DNA from: Candidatus Pelagibacter sp.
Lineage (GTDB): Bacteria > Pseudomonadota > Alphaproteobacteria > Pelagibacterales > Pelagibacteraceae
Direction: 5' to 3'
NCBI GenBank assembly: GCA_028139285.1
Contig: JAOINI010000003.1
Span: 1 to 64,000, forward strand
Length of the DNA: 64,000 bases
Shown: piece after piece, positions 17,190 through 25,296 of the stretch
Layout: each line of letters begins with the position of its first letter
Numbering within the stretch: the first letter of the stretch is position 1
Translations under genes and position numbers: made by a program
Notes under the pieces: generated by a model
Seen by the model: the letters and a program-made list of their open reading frames with translations, nothing else
Told to the model about the DNA's origin: nothing
Databases searched by the model: none

Positions 17190-18338
17190 TCACCTATATA
17201 CAATTTTTGTTTTATTTAGCTCTTTTATGCTTTTACATCCCAATAAAATCATGTCTCTTCTTATTTCATCTCTCATTCTAGTCAGAATCTGCTCTACGCC
17301 TTTCTGACCACCTGCGCCTAAAGCAAATAAAAAACCTTTTCCAAAACTACATGCCGTCGCTCCTAAAGAGAGTGCTTTAAGAACATGTGTCCCCCTTCTA
17401 ATTCCACCATCTAAAATAATTTCTATTTTTCCTCCGACTGCATCTGATATTGCAGGTAATTGATCGAACGGAGATCTCGATCCATCGAGTTGTCTTCCCC
17501 CGTGATTTGAAAGCATAATTGCAGATGCTCCAATATCAACAGCTCTTTTTGCATCTTCAACAGACATAACTCCTTTTAAAGCAAACGGTCCACCCCATTT
17601 TTTTACAACATACTCAGCGTCTTTCCAGCTCATCGCAGGATCATATTGTTCATTAATATAATCCATTACTCCTTTAGCGATGCTAGATCCTTTTTTTGTC
17701 CAATGAGATACGTTTGATAATTGGAATTTTTCATGTGTTAAATAATTAAAAGACCATTTCGGATGCATTGCAAAACTCATCAGACTTTTTAAAGTAAGTT
17801 TTGGGGGAGTAGTGAAACCCCATCTGTGATCTCTTTCACGATTTCCTGCAACGACAGTATCAACAGTCAAACACATTGCTTTAAAGCCAGAGCTTTTACA
17901 TCTATCAATTAAATTGTCTGTTAAGCCTTGATCCTTATGAATATAGAGTTGAAAAAGTTTTGGACCTCCAGAAATATTTGCTATTTCTTCAATTGAGGAA
18001 GTCGCCATTGTGGACATGCTATAAAAAGTTCCAAATTTTTCTGCTGCCCTTGCTGAAGCCTTATCTCCATCATGATGGTAAAGTCTTTGCATTGCTGTAG
18101 GTGATAAGAAAATTGGTAAATCGATCTTCTGTCCGAACACTGTCGTTGATAAATCAGGTTCCCCAACACTTGCAAGAATGTTTGGCACCAAGTCGCATTT
18201 TAAGAAAGACTCTGTATTTCTTTTCAAAGTAGTTTCATCGTCTGCGCCACCATCAATATAATGAAATATTGGAGCTGGAAGATTCTTTTTTGCTAATTTT
18301 CTAAAATCATCAAAATTATAACAATCGTTTAAATTCAT
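17190..18338 (-). CDS. FMN-dependent L-2-hydroxyacid dehydrogenase (LldD/glycolate oxidase family)
   Basis: A TIM-barrel flavoprotein of 382 aa that oxidises L-lactate, glycolate or related acids. Family motifs are FHYIDGGADDETTLKRN near 25, FLSPTAMQRLYH near 75, FQLYIHKDQ near 130 (the catalytic-region Tyr), and the catalytic His in SNHGGRQLDGSRSPFDQL near 279. The FMN phosphate site is DGGIRRGTHVLKALSLGA. Together with GlcDEF this gives the region two unrelated 2-hydroxyacid oxidation routes. It precedes the aminotransferase by 49 nt. Confidence 0.92.
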   Translation of the reverse strand: MNLNDCYNFDDFRKLAKKNLPAPIFHYIDGGADDETTLKRNTESFLKCDLVPNILASVGEPDLSTTVFGQKIDLPIFLSPTAMQRLYHHDGDKASARAAEKFGTFYSMSTMATSSIEEIANISGGPKLFQLYIHKDQGLTDNLIDRCKSSGFKAMCLTVDTVVAGNRERDHRWGFTTPPKLTLKSLMSFAMHPKWSFNYLTHEKFQLSNVSHWTKKGSSIAKGVMDYINEQYDPAMSWKDAEYVVKKWGGPFALKGVMSVEDAKRAVDIGASAIMLSNHGGRQLDGSRSPFDQLPAISDAVGGKIEIILDGGIRRGTHVLKALSLGATACSFGKGFLFALGAGGQKGVEQILTRMRDEIRRDMILLGCKSIKELNKTKIVYR

Positions 18339-18343
18339 TGTTA

Positions 18344-18847
18344 TTAAAAGTTTTTAGAAAATGTAATTTGTTGGTTATCTGTACCAGGATTTGTATCTCC
18401 CCAGTCATTGTTAGAAATATGACTATAACTATAACTGAGTTTAGAGTTTTCAAAAATATCTAATCCAAACTTAATTTCACTTTTGAATTCTAAAACGCTT
18501 CCTAAGTCTTTACCGTCTCCCTTTTCATAATACCCTGGAGTAAAACTTGGTAAAATTTTTAGTGGACCAAGACCATATTGTCCTTCAATTCCTGTATACA
18601 AGTATACTGAACTATTTCCTGTAATAAACGCACCACTAACAGGTTTAAATTTTCCTAAAAGGGTGTCTCTAAATAAATCAGGATTTTTATGTTCAATACC
18701 AAATAAAGTTGTTTTATCGTCACCTTCTTTATCAATTACATCAAAAGTTCCTGTATAGAAGGAAAGTTCTTTGTTGCTATCATCAGCTATTACTTGTGAC
18801 GAAAGAATTACCAATATTGTTAAAACTCTAAAAATTTTAAGATTCAT
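18344..18847 (-). CDS. PagL-like outer-membrane lipid A deacylase family protein
   Basis: A signal peptide (about residues 1-21, ending SSQVIADD) is followed by about 145 residues with alternating beta-strand character. The C-terminus has SYSHISNND near the end and closes with Phe (ITFSKNF), as outer-membrane barrels do. SHxSN matches the His-x-Ser active site of PagL/acyloxyacyl hydrolase-like proteins, which remove a 3-O acyl chain from lipid A. The third catalytic residue (Glu) is not obvious, and GTDNQQ occupies the expected area, so activity is uncertain. I use the ATG at 18847, not 18862, because it gives a cleaner signal peptide. Confidence 0.68.
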   Translation of the reverse strand: MNLKIFRVLTILVILSSQVIADDSNKELSFYTGTFDVIDKEGDDKTTLFGIEHKNPDLFRDTLLGKFKPVSGAFITGNSSVYLYTGIEGQYGLGPLKILPSFTPGYYEKGDGKDLGSVLEFKSEIKFGLDIFENSKLSYSYSHISNNDWGDTNPGTDNQQITFSKNF

Positions 18848-18891
18848 TCTGAAAAAATACAACTAAATAGTTAATAAGTACAGTTAGCAAT

Positions 18892-19260
18892 TTATGTTTT
18901 TTTTTGCCGTTTTTTTATTAAAAAAAAGATTATAAAACCTCCAAAAACTAATACTAAATAAGGAAATGACCAAAGTAGAAAATTTTCATAATTGAACTTA
19001 GGTTTATATAAGATCCAATCTCCGTATTTATCTGAAAGAAAATTATAGATCTCATCCTCAGTTTTTCCTTGTTTAATTAAATCTTTAACCACCATTTTTA
19101 AAGTCTGAGCAAATTCAGAATTTGAGTCTGCGATTGATTGACCTTGACAGACTAAACAACGAAGATTTTTATGAATTTGACTTTCATTTAAAATTTCATT
19201 TGAGTAGGCCCAAATAGAGATGTTAAAAAAAAGGATTAAATAAAGTATCTTTATTTTCAT
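18892..19260 (-). CDS. ccmH: Cytochrome c maturation protein CcmH (CycL)
   Basis: CcmH is a thiol-disulfide protein that reduces or presents apocytochrome c to the heme-attachment complex. After a signal peptide, LRCLVCQGQSIADSNSEFA (about 33-51) contains the CxxC motif, followed by the helical DLIKQGKTEDEIYNFLSDKYGDW. A C-terminal membrane helix sits near 92-115. It corresponds to the short CcmH form and no CcmI (TPR) domain is attached. It is last in the ccm operon and starts where ccmG stops. Confidence 0.95.
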   Translation of the reverse strand: MKIKILYLILFFNISIWAYSNEILNESQIHKNLRCLVCQGQSIADSNSEFAQTLKMVVKDLIKQGKTEDEIYNFLSDKYGDWILYKPKFNYENFLLWSFPYLVLVFGGFIIFFLIKKRQKKT

Positions 19261-19778
19261 TAGGACTTTATAATTTCTTTTATTTCCTCTAAATCTCTTT
19301 CATTAAGAGGGCCAATAATCTTTTTTAAAATATTAAATTCATTATCAATCAATATACTTTCAGGTATACCATAAATTCCAAAATTGACTGATTGTTTTCC
19401 AGTGCTATCTTCTGCGAGGTAATGGTACGGATCGCCAAGTTCCTCTAAAAATTTTAAAGCATTTATCTTTTTGTCTTTAAAATTAACACCTAATATTTTG
19501 AGGTGTTGATACTTTGATAACATCATTAAGTATGAGTGTTCAACTCTACAAGGTGCGCACCATGATGCCCAAAAATTTATTAAAGTATATTTATTGTTTT
19601 TAAAAATATCATTAGTAAATAATTTTTCACTTTGTAAGCTTTGTAATTTAATATCAGCTATTTTATTTCCGACTAGAAATTTAGTATCGTAATTAGAACT
19701 TCTATTTAAAGATAGATAAAATATTCCAAGTATGAATACTAATAAAGATACTGTGATTAATTTAATTATATTTTGCAT
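19260..19778 (-). CDS. ccmG: Thioredoxin-like CcmG/DsbE
   Basis: This is a membrane-anchored periplasmic thioredoxin (signal anchor about 8-25) with the active site NFWASWCAPCRVEH near 75. The cis-proline region is GIYGIPESILID. It supplies reductant to CcmH and apocytochrome c during heme ligation. At 172 aa it has the normal length. It overlaps ccmF by 17 nt and ccmH by 1 nt. Confidence 0.94.
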   Translation of the reverse strand: MQNIIKLITVSLLVFILGIFYLSLNRSSNYDTKFLVGNKIADIKLQSLQSEKLFTNDIFKNNKYTLINFWASWCAPCRVEHSYLMMLSKYQHLKILGVNFKDKKINALKFLEELGDPYHYLAEDSTGKQSVNFGIYGIPESILIDNEFNILKKIIGPLNERDLEEIKEIIKS

Positions 19779-21636
19779 GTCTTAGTAAACTTAGAAAACC
19801 TCCTAACGAAAGCATAGCGACTGATATCCAAATCCAAATCATAAGTGGTTTTTTTTGAAATTTAATATTGTAATAGTCAGAGCGATCAATATTACTCATG
19901 GTTAAGTAATAATCTCTTATAAAATTTGTTTGAATTGAAGCTTCGTAGGTCAAAGTTTTAGGATTATCGTAAATTCTTATTTCAGGTTTTAAAACTCTCT
20001 CTTCTTTAGTTAACAAATCGTTAACTTTTAGTTGGCCAATTACAGCTTTAAAGTTTGTATCTTGAACTAACTTTAAATCTTTAAGATGAAATTTAAAATT
20101 ATCAATTTTTTTGGTTTCTCCTATTTTTAAATTGAAATCTTTTTCAATCGAGAAATTGTGATTTAATCCAATAAATAGGATAAGAAATCCAAAAGATAAA
20201 TGTGATATCACTCTTGGAAAATTAAAACTTTTTTTTTTAAAAAGATCTATTATAGATGATAAAATCAAGAATAATGAAGAGATAACTATTAAATTAGACA
20301 TAATACTGTAACTTTTAAAAAAGAAAAAAATAATAAAATTAAGCAATACTGCAGCTAATATTATCAATGAATAAATTTTAAGATCTATAAATTTATTTTT
20401 TATCCATTTCGCATTAGGACCTAATGCCATAAAAAATAAAAATATAACAACAACTGGTATAATTACAGAATTGTAAAAAGGAGGACCAACTGAAATTTTG
20501 TTATTTGAAATTGCATCTGTAAATATTGGGTATAAGGTCCCAAGCAATACTGTAATAAGGTAAAACATCATAAACCAATTATTTACTAAAACAAAAGTTT
20601 CCTTACTATTTGAATTTATTTCAATACTCGCTGGTTTATATTTTGAAAATAAAATGTAAACAGATGCTAAAATCATTAGGCTTAAGAAAACTAAGATATA
20701 AATACCTCTTGTTGGATCATTAGCAAAAGTATGAACTGAATTAAGTATTCCAGATCTCACTAAAAAGGTTCCCATAACACTTAAAACAAAAGTTAATAAA
20801 CAAAGTATGATAGACCAAAAATATAATACATTTCTTTTCTCTAAAACTAATAAAGAATGTAAAAGAGCTGTCATTGCGAACCACGGTAAAAGCGAAGCAT
20901 TTTCTACTGGATCCCAAAACCAAAAGCCGCCCCAACCTAATTCATAATAAGCCCAAATAGACCCGACTAAAATTCCAAGAGTTTGAAAAGACCATGAAAT
21001 TAAAACCCAGCTTTTAATAGACCTTGCAAATGATTTATCAGAATAATTTGTAATCATTGATGCTATGGCTGCTGAAAAATAAATTGAAGATCCTACAAAG
21101 CCAACATAAAGCAAAGGTGGATGTATTGCTAAAGCAGGATCCTGTAAAATTGGATTTAATCCTAATCCTTCACTTGGTGTAGGACTAATAAAACTAAACG
21201 GATTTGAATTTAATAATATAAAAAATAAAAAACCTAATATGAGAAAATTTTGTATTATTAAAGTATAAAGTCTATAATTTTTCGGATGCTTTCTGTTATA
21301 AATTAAAAATAAAAAAGAGAATAATGTTAAAATTATTACCCATAACAACAAACTTCCTTCATGATTTCCCCAAGTTCCTGAAATTTTATAAAAAATCGGC
21401 TTAAGCGTGTGAGAGTTTTGGTAAACAGTAATCAATGAAAAATCAGAGACCAAAAAGGCAGATACAAGAGTAAAGAAGCATATTAAAATCGACGTACTCT
21501 GCAGTATACTAATTTTAAATACTTTTTTAGAAATTAAATTATCTGATGTCTTAAGATTATTATAAGAATAATAAATAATCAAAGCACTTAAAAAAATATT
21601 TAGAGATAGTAAAAAGTTTCCTGTATTACTTAGCAT
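19762..21636 (-). CDS. ccmF: Heme lyase CcmF
   Basis: CcmF is the large multi-span heme lyase that attaches heme to apocytochrome c. The WWD domain is clear: WGGFWFWDPVENASLLPW near 238, with GTWGNHEGSLLLW near 90 and HPPLLYVGFVG near 175 holding conserved histidines. Length is about 624 aa. I start at the ATG at 21636 because the longer frame begins with GTG two codons earlier. It overlaps ccmE by 11 nt and ccmG by 17 nt. Confidence 0.96.
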   Translation of the reverse strand: MLSNTGNFLLSLNIFLSALIIYYSYNNLKTSDNLISKKVFKISILQSTSILICFFTLVSAFLVSDFSLITVYQNSHTLKPIFYKISGTWGNHEGSLLLWVIILTLFSFLFLIYNRKHPKNYRLYTLIIQNFLILGFLFFILLNSNPFSFISPTPSEGLGLNPILQDPALAIHPPLLYVGFVGSSIYFSAAIASMITNYSDKSFARSIKSWVLISWSFQTLGILVGSIWAYYELGWGGFWFWDPVENASLLPWFAMTALLHSLLVLEKRNVLYFWSIILCLLTFVLSVMGTFLVRSGILNSVHTFANDPTRGIYILVFLSLMILASVYILFSKYKPASIEINSNSKETFVLVNNWFMMFYLITVLLGTLYPIFTDAISNNKISVGPPFYNSVIIPVVVIFLFFMALGPNAKWIKNKFIDLKIYSLIILAAVLLNFIIFFFFKSYSIMSNLIVISSLFLILSSIIDLFKKKSFNFPRVISHLSFGFLILFIGLNHNFSIEKDFNLKIGETKKIDNFKFHLKDLKLVQDTNFKAVIGQLKVNDLLTKEERVLKPEIRIYDNPKTLTYEASIQTNFIRDYYLTMSNIDRSDYYNIKFQKKPLMIWIWISVAMLSLGGFLSLLRHAKYN

Positions 21637-22054
21637 TGTCACTTAAAATATTCTTTAATTCTGGAGGCATATAATTTTCATCATGTTTTGCTAAAATTCT
21701 ATCGGCTTCAAAAAATCTTTTGTCTTTCAATATTCCTTCAGCTACCACACCTTTACCTTCGGCAAATAAATTTGGGATTGTTCCTTTAAAACTTACGCTA
21801 ATATCATTTTTAAAGTCTGTAATAATAAATTTTATTTCTTGATTATTAATTTCTAAAGTATTTTTTTTAACCATTCCCCCTATTCTTATCTTTTTATTAT
21901 AATTCAAGTCCTGACTTATTTTGATATCTGTAGGTGAATTAAAATATAAAATATTTTTATTCAAGGTATTCAAAATGAGAAAAACACCTAGCATAGAAGC
22001 TAAAAGAAAAATTGCTAAAAGATAAGCTCTTTTTTTTACTTTTTTTGGAAGCAT
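21626..22054 (-). CDS. ccmE: Periplasmic heme chaperone CcmE
   Basis: CcmE binds heme covalently through a histidine and passes it to CcmF. An N-terminal anchor (KKRAYLLAIFLLASMLGVFL) precedes an OB-fold. The heme-binding histidine lies in AKHDENYMPPE near 124, with the family's HDExYxPPE pattern. The length of 142 aa is normal. It follows ccmD by 8 nt and overlaps ccmF by 11 nt. Confidence 0.96.
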   Translation of the reverse strand: MLPKKVKKRAYLLAIFLLASMLGVFLILNTLNKNILYFNSPTDIKISQDLNYNKKIRIGGMVKKNTLEINNQEIKFIITDFKNDISVSFKGTIPNLFAEGKGVVAEGILKDKRFFEADRILAKHDENYMPPELKNILSDNAK

Positions 22055-22062
22055 TAAATGCT

Positions 22063-22296
22063 TTAGATTGTTTTATTATAAGCTGATAAAATTTTTGAAG
22101 CAATTTTAGAATTTTCTAAAACAATTTTTTTCTGCTCAGCAGATAAATTTTCAATCTCTTTTGCAAATTCTTTTTCATACTTTTTTAAAGTTTTTCGAGT
22201 TTTGTAGTAAAAAATTACGCAAGCTAAAAAAGTAATTATAAATGAAGACCACACAAAAACCCCGTAACCGCCCATCAATATTAAATTATTTATCAT
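22063..22296 (-). CDS. ccmD: Cytochrome c maturation small protein CcmD
   Basis: A 77-aa protein with one membrane helix (YGVFVWSSFIITFLACVIFYY) and a charged C-terminal helix. This matches CcmD, which helps release holo-CcmE from the ABC-CcmC complex. The gene overlaps ccmC by 4 nt and precedes ccmE. The call rests on size, topology and position, since CcmD sequences are poorly conserved. It is longer than many CcmD proteins. Confidence 0.85.
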   Translation of the reverse strand: MINNLILMGGYGVFVWSSFIITFLACVIFYYKTRKTLKKYEKEFAKEIENLSAEQKKIVLENSKIASKILSAYNKTI

Positions 22297-23000
22297 ATTC
22301 TTTTTAAATTTTTTTTCTTAATTCTAATGATTTCTGTCTTATATTTCATTAGAAAAATTAACGCACAATACAAAATCAATACAAAAAACATTAGTAATAG
22401 AGGCATTAACATTGATGAGTGTATTGAACTTGTTCCGCTTATTTTAATACTAGCTGGTTGGTGAAGAGTTGCCCACCATTCTACCGAGTATTTGACAATT
22501 GGTACATTAATCAAACCTACCATAGCTATTAAACTTGAAACATTATTAGCTTTGCTTTCTTCTAGCAAATATTTATGTGTAAGAATAAATAGTAAATAGA
22601 AAATAGCTAGAATAACCATTGAGGTTATCCTTGCATCCCAAGCCCAGAAAGTTCCCCATGTAGGTTGGCCCCATATAGATCCTGTAACAATCGCAATACA
22701 AGTGAACATTAATCCTATCGGAGCTAAACTTTTTGCTATTAATGTTAAATTTTTAATTTTGAAAATAAAATTTATTATAGATAAAAAAGCAATGGCCGTA
22801 AAAGAAGCCAGACCTATCCAGGCAGCAGGAACATGCACATACATTATTCTTACACTATCTCCTTGTAAATAATCTGGAGGAGAAAGTATTAAAGCGAACG
22901 AAAGAGCAATCAAAAGCAAAACAAAGAAGATAGAATTTATAAAATTTATTAATCTTTCTATCCAAATAAAGATATTGCTATTATGAAAAAAATTAAACAT
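22293..23000 (-). CDS. ccmC: Heme transport/handling protein CcmC
   Basis: A six-helix membrane protein of 235 aa with the WWD motif GQPTWGTFWAWDARITS near 112. Flanking histidines lie at VHVPAAW near 55 and TLHQPASIK near 180. It positions heme for CcmE. It opens the ccm operon here. The usual partners ccmA and ccmB (ABC exporter) are not upstream, where hspQ lies instead. Confidence 0.96.
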   Translation of the reverse strand: MFNFFHNSNIFIWIERLINFINSIFFVLLLIALSFALILSPPDYLQGDSVRIMYVHVPAAWIGLASFTAIAFLSIINFIFKIKNLTLIAKSLAPIGLMFTCIAIVTGSIWGQPTWGTFWAWDARITSMVILAIFYLLFILTHKYLLEESKANNVSSLIAMVGLINVPIVKYSVEWWATLHQPASIKISGTSSIHSSMLMPLLLMFFVLILYCALIFLMKYKTEIIRIKKKNLKRI

Positions 23001-23050
23001 TTCCTTTAACTACTATAATAATTTTTTTTTGTGAAGATCTATTATAGGCC

Positions 23051-23096
23051 CAATTGAGAATTGGAGGGAGTAATATAAGAAGTTTATTCTCAATTG
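23051..23096. promoter_or_regulatory. 10-bp inverted repeat in the hspQ-ccmC gap
   Basis: CAATTGAGAA (23051-23060) is repeated inverted as TTCTCAATTG (23087-23096) with 26 nt between. On the minus strand it lies after hspQ and before ccmC, in a 174-nt gap. It could fold as a leader or terminator stem, or be a paired protein-binding site. No T-tract follows it closely, so I favour regulation over termination. Confidence 0.4.
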
Positions 23097-23174
23097 AGCT
23101 AAAACACGAAAAAAATATATAATCTCTGTGTTCCAGATTTGAGTAAATGTTGTTTTATTTAAGGCGAGTAATTA

Positions 23175-23498
23175 TTAATTAGAAATTTTAAAGTAACTTG
23201 AGCCTTTTTTGCCCGAAAAAATTTCCTCTATAAGCGGATGTTTCACAGGCTTCTTTGAATTATCAATTAATAAATTCTGCTCTGAAACATAAGCTTCGTA
23301 AGTGACGTCATTGCTCTCAGCTAATAAATGATAAAATGGCTGATCTTTTCTGGGGCGAACTTCTTTAGGAATTGATTGATACCATTCTTCAGAATTATTA
23401 AATTCAAAATCCACATCGTAAATTACTCCTCTAAAATCAAAATGACGATGCTTGACTATTTCTCCTATAGAAAACTTTGCATTGTTACTTATTGTCAT
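23175..23498 (-). CDS. hspQ: HspQ/YccV-like heat shock protein
   Basis: The 107 aa match the HspQ/YccV domain: FSIGEIVKHRHFDFRGVIYD near 8, FNNSEEWYQSIP, DQPFYHLLAE near 55 and YEAYVSEQNLL. HspQ in enterobacteria is a hemimethylated DNA-binding protein and a specificity factor for Lon. The function here may differ. It stands alone, divergent from yciB, with a 78-nt shared upstream gap. Confidence 0.9.
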   Translation of the reverse strand: MTISNNAKFSIGEIVKHRHFDFRGVIYDVDFEFNNSEEWYQSIPKEVRPRKDQPFYHLLAESNDVTYEAYVSEQNLLIDNSKKPVKHPLIEEIFSGKKGSSYFKISN

Positions 23499-23576
23499 AC
23501 CTTATAGTTAGTAATTTTTTTGTTAAAATCAATATCTAATTTGTTTAAAATTTATAATGTGTTATTCTCTTAAATT

Positions 23577-24122
23577 GTGAATAAGTCATTCTTAAAATTT
23601 ATCTGTGACTTTGGTCCATTACTAATATTTTTTACTATTTACTACAAAAGTGGGAATAATCTTACTACTGCCATCCCTCCGCTTATAATTGCAACAGTAT
23701 TAGCTGTAGCGGTGATTTACTTTGTCGAAAAACAAATCCCGTATGTGCCATTGATTGGTGGTATTATTATAACCCTTTTTGGGGGTCTTACTTTATATTT
23801 TAATAATCCAGTATTTATTTATATGAAGCCTACAATTGTAAATGTAATTTTTGCAGGAACCTTGATAGTCAGTAAAGTTTTTTTCAACAAAAATTTGTTA
23901 AAATTTTTCTTACAAACTGCCTTTCAATTAAATGAAATTGGTTGGGATAAATTAAATTTCAGATGGGCTTATTTTTTTATTTTTTTAGCCTTTATTAATG
24001 AGATTGTATGGAGAACCCAGCCTGAAACTACTTGGGTAAACTTTAAAGTTTGGGGAATTTTACCTATTACATTTATATTTACAATTTTTCAATTACCGTT
24101 AATTAGAAGACATAAAATATGA
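23577..24122 (+). CDS. yciB: YciB/septation protein A family membrane protein
   Basis: The 181 aa with five or six hydrophobic segments match the YciB/IspZ family: FICDFGPLLIFFTIYY at the start, YFVEKQIPYVPLIGG, ETTWVNFKVWGILPITFIFT near the end. YciB contributes to envelope integrity and septation. The start codon is GTG (23577). It overlaps the next gene by 4 nt. Confidence 0.93.
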   Translation: MNKSFLKFICDFGPLLIFFTIYYKSGNNLTTAIPPLIIATVLAVAVIYFVEKQIPYVPLIGGIIITLFGGLTLYFNNPVFIYMKPTIVNVIFAGTLIVSKVFFNKNLLKFFLQTAFQLNEIGWDKLNFRWAYFFIFLAFINEIVWRTQPETTWVNFKVWGILPITFIFTIFQLPLIRRHKI

Positions 24123-24463
24123 AACGTATTCAATTAGTTATAAATAACGACGTAAAAAAATATAGTGAAGAATTTTTCATCAAAGGAGAACTTAAATGTA
24201 TCTTAAATCTTTATGCAAAGATGGTTTCAAATGGATCTTGGAAAGACTATTCCTTTTCTTCCGGGTCTAGAGAAGTATCTTTTGATGTTTATCAAAGAGC
24301 TTCTGAAAAACCAGTTTTGAGGATTACGAAAAATTTTAAGCCTAAATATTTTAACGAAAAGTTTTTTATAAAAGATAGAAATGGAAATATTTTGCGAAAA
24401 TCCGAAAATTTGGATAATTTAATTAGCAAAACAAGTTGGAATAAACTTAAGTTAATTAAGTGA
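24119..24463 (+). CDS. DUF2794 family protein
   Basis: A 114-aa soluble protein with FIKGELKCILNLYAKMVSNG, WKDYSFSSG and FDVYQRASEKPVLRITKNFK. It follows the pattern of DUF2794, an alphaproteobacterial family of unknown function. Its basic, compact character fits an intracellular protein. The start overlaps yciB (ATGA), so they are coupled. It ends one base before the convergent BI-1 gene. Confidence 0.8.
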   Translation: MKRIQLVINNDVKKYSEEFFIKGELKCILNLYAKMVSNGSWKDYSFSSGSREVSFDVYQRASEKPVLRITKNFKPKYFNEKFFIKDRNGNILRKSENLDNLISKTSWNKLKLIK

Positions 24464-25216
24464 TTATCTTCTTTGACCGAAAAGCCTTAGAAGCATTATG
24501 AAAAGATTTATGAAATCTAAGTAAAGTGTTAAAGCTCCCATAACAGCTTTCTTACCCATTAATTCGCCGCTATCACTTACCATATACATATTTTTAATTT
24601 TTTGAGTGTCATAAGCTGTTAACCCTACAAATACTAAAACACCAATAATTGAGATAACAAAATACATCATTGAAGATTTCATAAAAATATTCACCAATGA
24701 TGCAATTATTATTCCGAATAGACCCATCATTAAGAAAGATCCAAGTTTTGTAAGATCTCGTTTAGTTGTATAGCCATAAATACTCATAGCTCCAAAAGTA
24801 CCAGCTGTAATAAAGAAAACTCTTGTTATGCTAGCACCAGTATATATTAGAAATATTGATGATAGTGATGCTCCCATTAATGCTGCGAAAATCCAGAAAG
24901 TAGTTTGTGCTTTAGCTGCAGACATTTTTGCTATTCCAAAGCTCATATAAAAAACAACAGCTAATGGAGCCAACATTATTACCCATTTTAAACCTGAGGC
25001 ATAAATTGTATTACCAAAATTAGTAAGTCCTAATATTTGACCTTCAGCAGAAGTGACGACTGCCATTTTAAAAAAGAATAAAGCAACGAACCCTGTTAAC
25101 AATACACCAGAAGCCATATAGTTATAAACTTTAAGCATATAAGACCTTAAGCCTTGATCTATAATCGCTTCAGAGGCTGATGAACGTACTGTTGATCTTT
25201 GTTTATTAATTTCCAT
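24464..25216 (-). CDS. Bax inhibitor-1 (BI-1/YbhL) family membrane protein
   Basis: About seven membrane helices, with the cytosolic N-terminus ASEAIIDQGLRSYMLKVYNYMASGV and the C-terminal signature GALTLYLDFINLFIMLLRLFGQRR. The AYDTQKIKNMY segment is diagnostic. BI-1 proteins act as calcium-permeable or stress-related channels, and their bacterial role is unsettled. I choose the ATG at 25216 (MEINKQRS) over the one 14 codons upstream, whose extra residues are unlike the family. Confidence 0.93.
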   Translation of the reverse strand: MEINKQRSTVRSSASEAIIDQGLRSYMLKVYNYMASGVLLTGFVALFFFKMAVVTSAEGQILGLTNFGNTIYASGLKWVIMLAPLAVVFYMSFGIAKMSAAKAQTTFWIFAALMGASLSSIFLIYTGASITRVFFITAGTFGAMSIYGYTTKRDLTKLGSFLMMGLFGIIIASLVNIFMKSSMMYFVISIIGVLVFVGLTAYDTQKIKNMYMVSDSGELMGKKAVMGALTLYLDFINLFIMLLRLFGQRR

Positions 25217-25296
25217 AGCAATATATATATGTTTTTTTAAATACTTTTCAATAGGCAAAAATTGACCTAAAAAACTATTATAATTGATACAATTTT

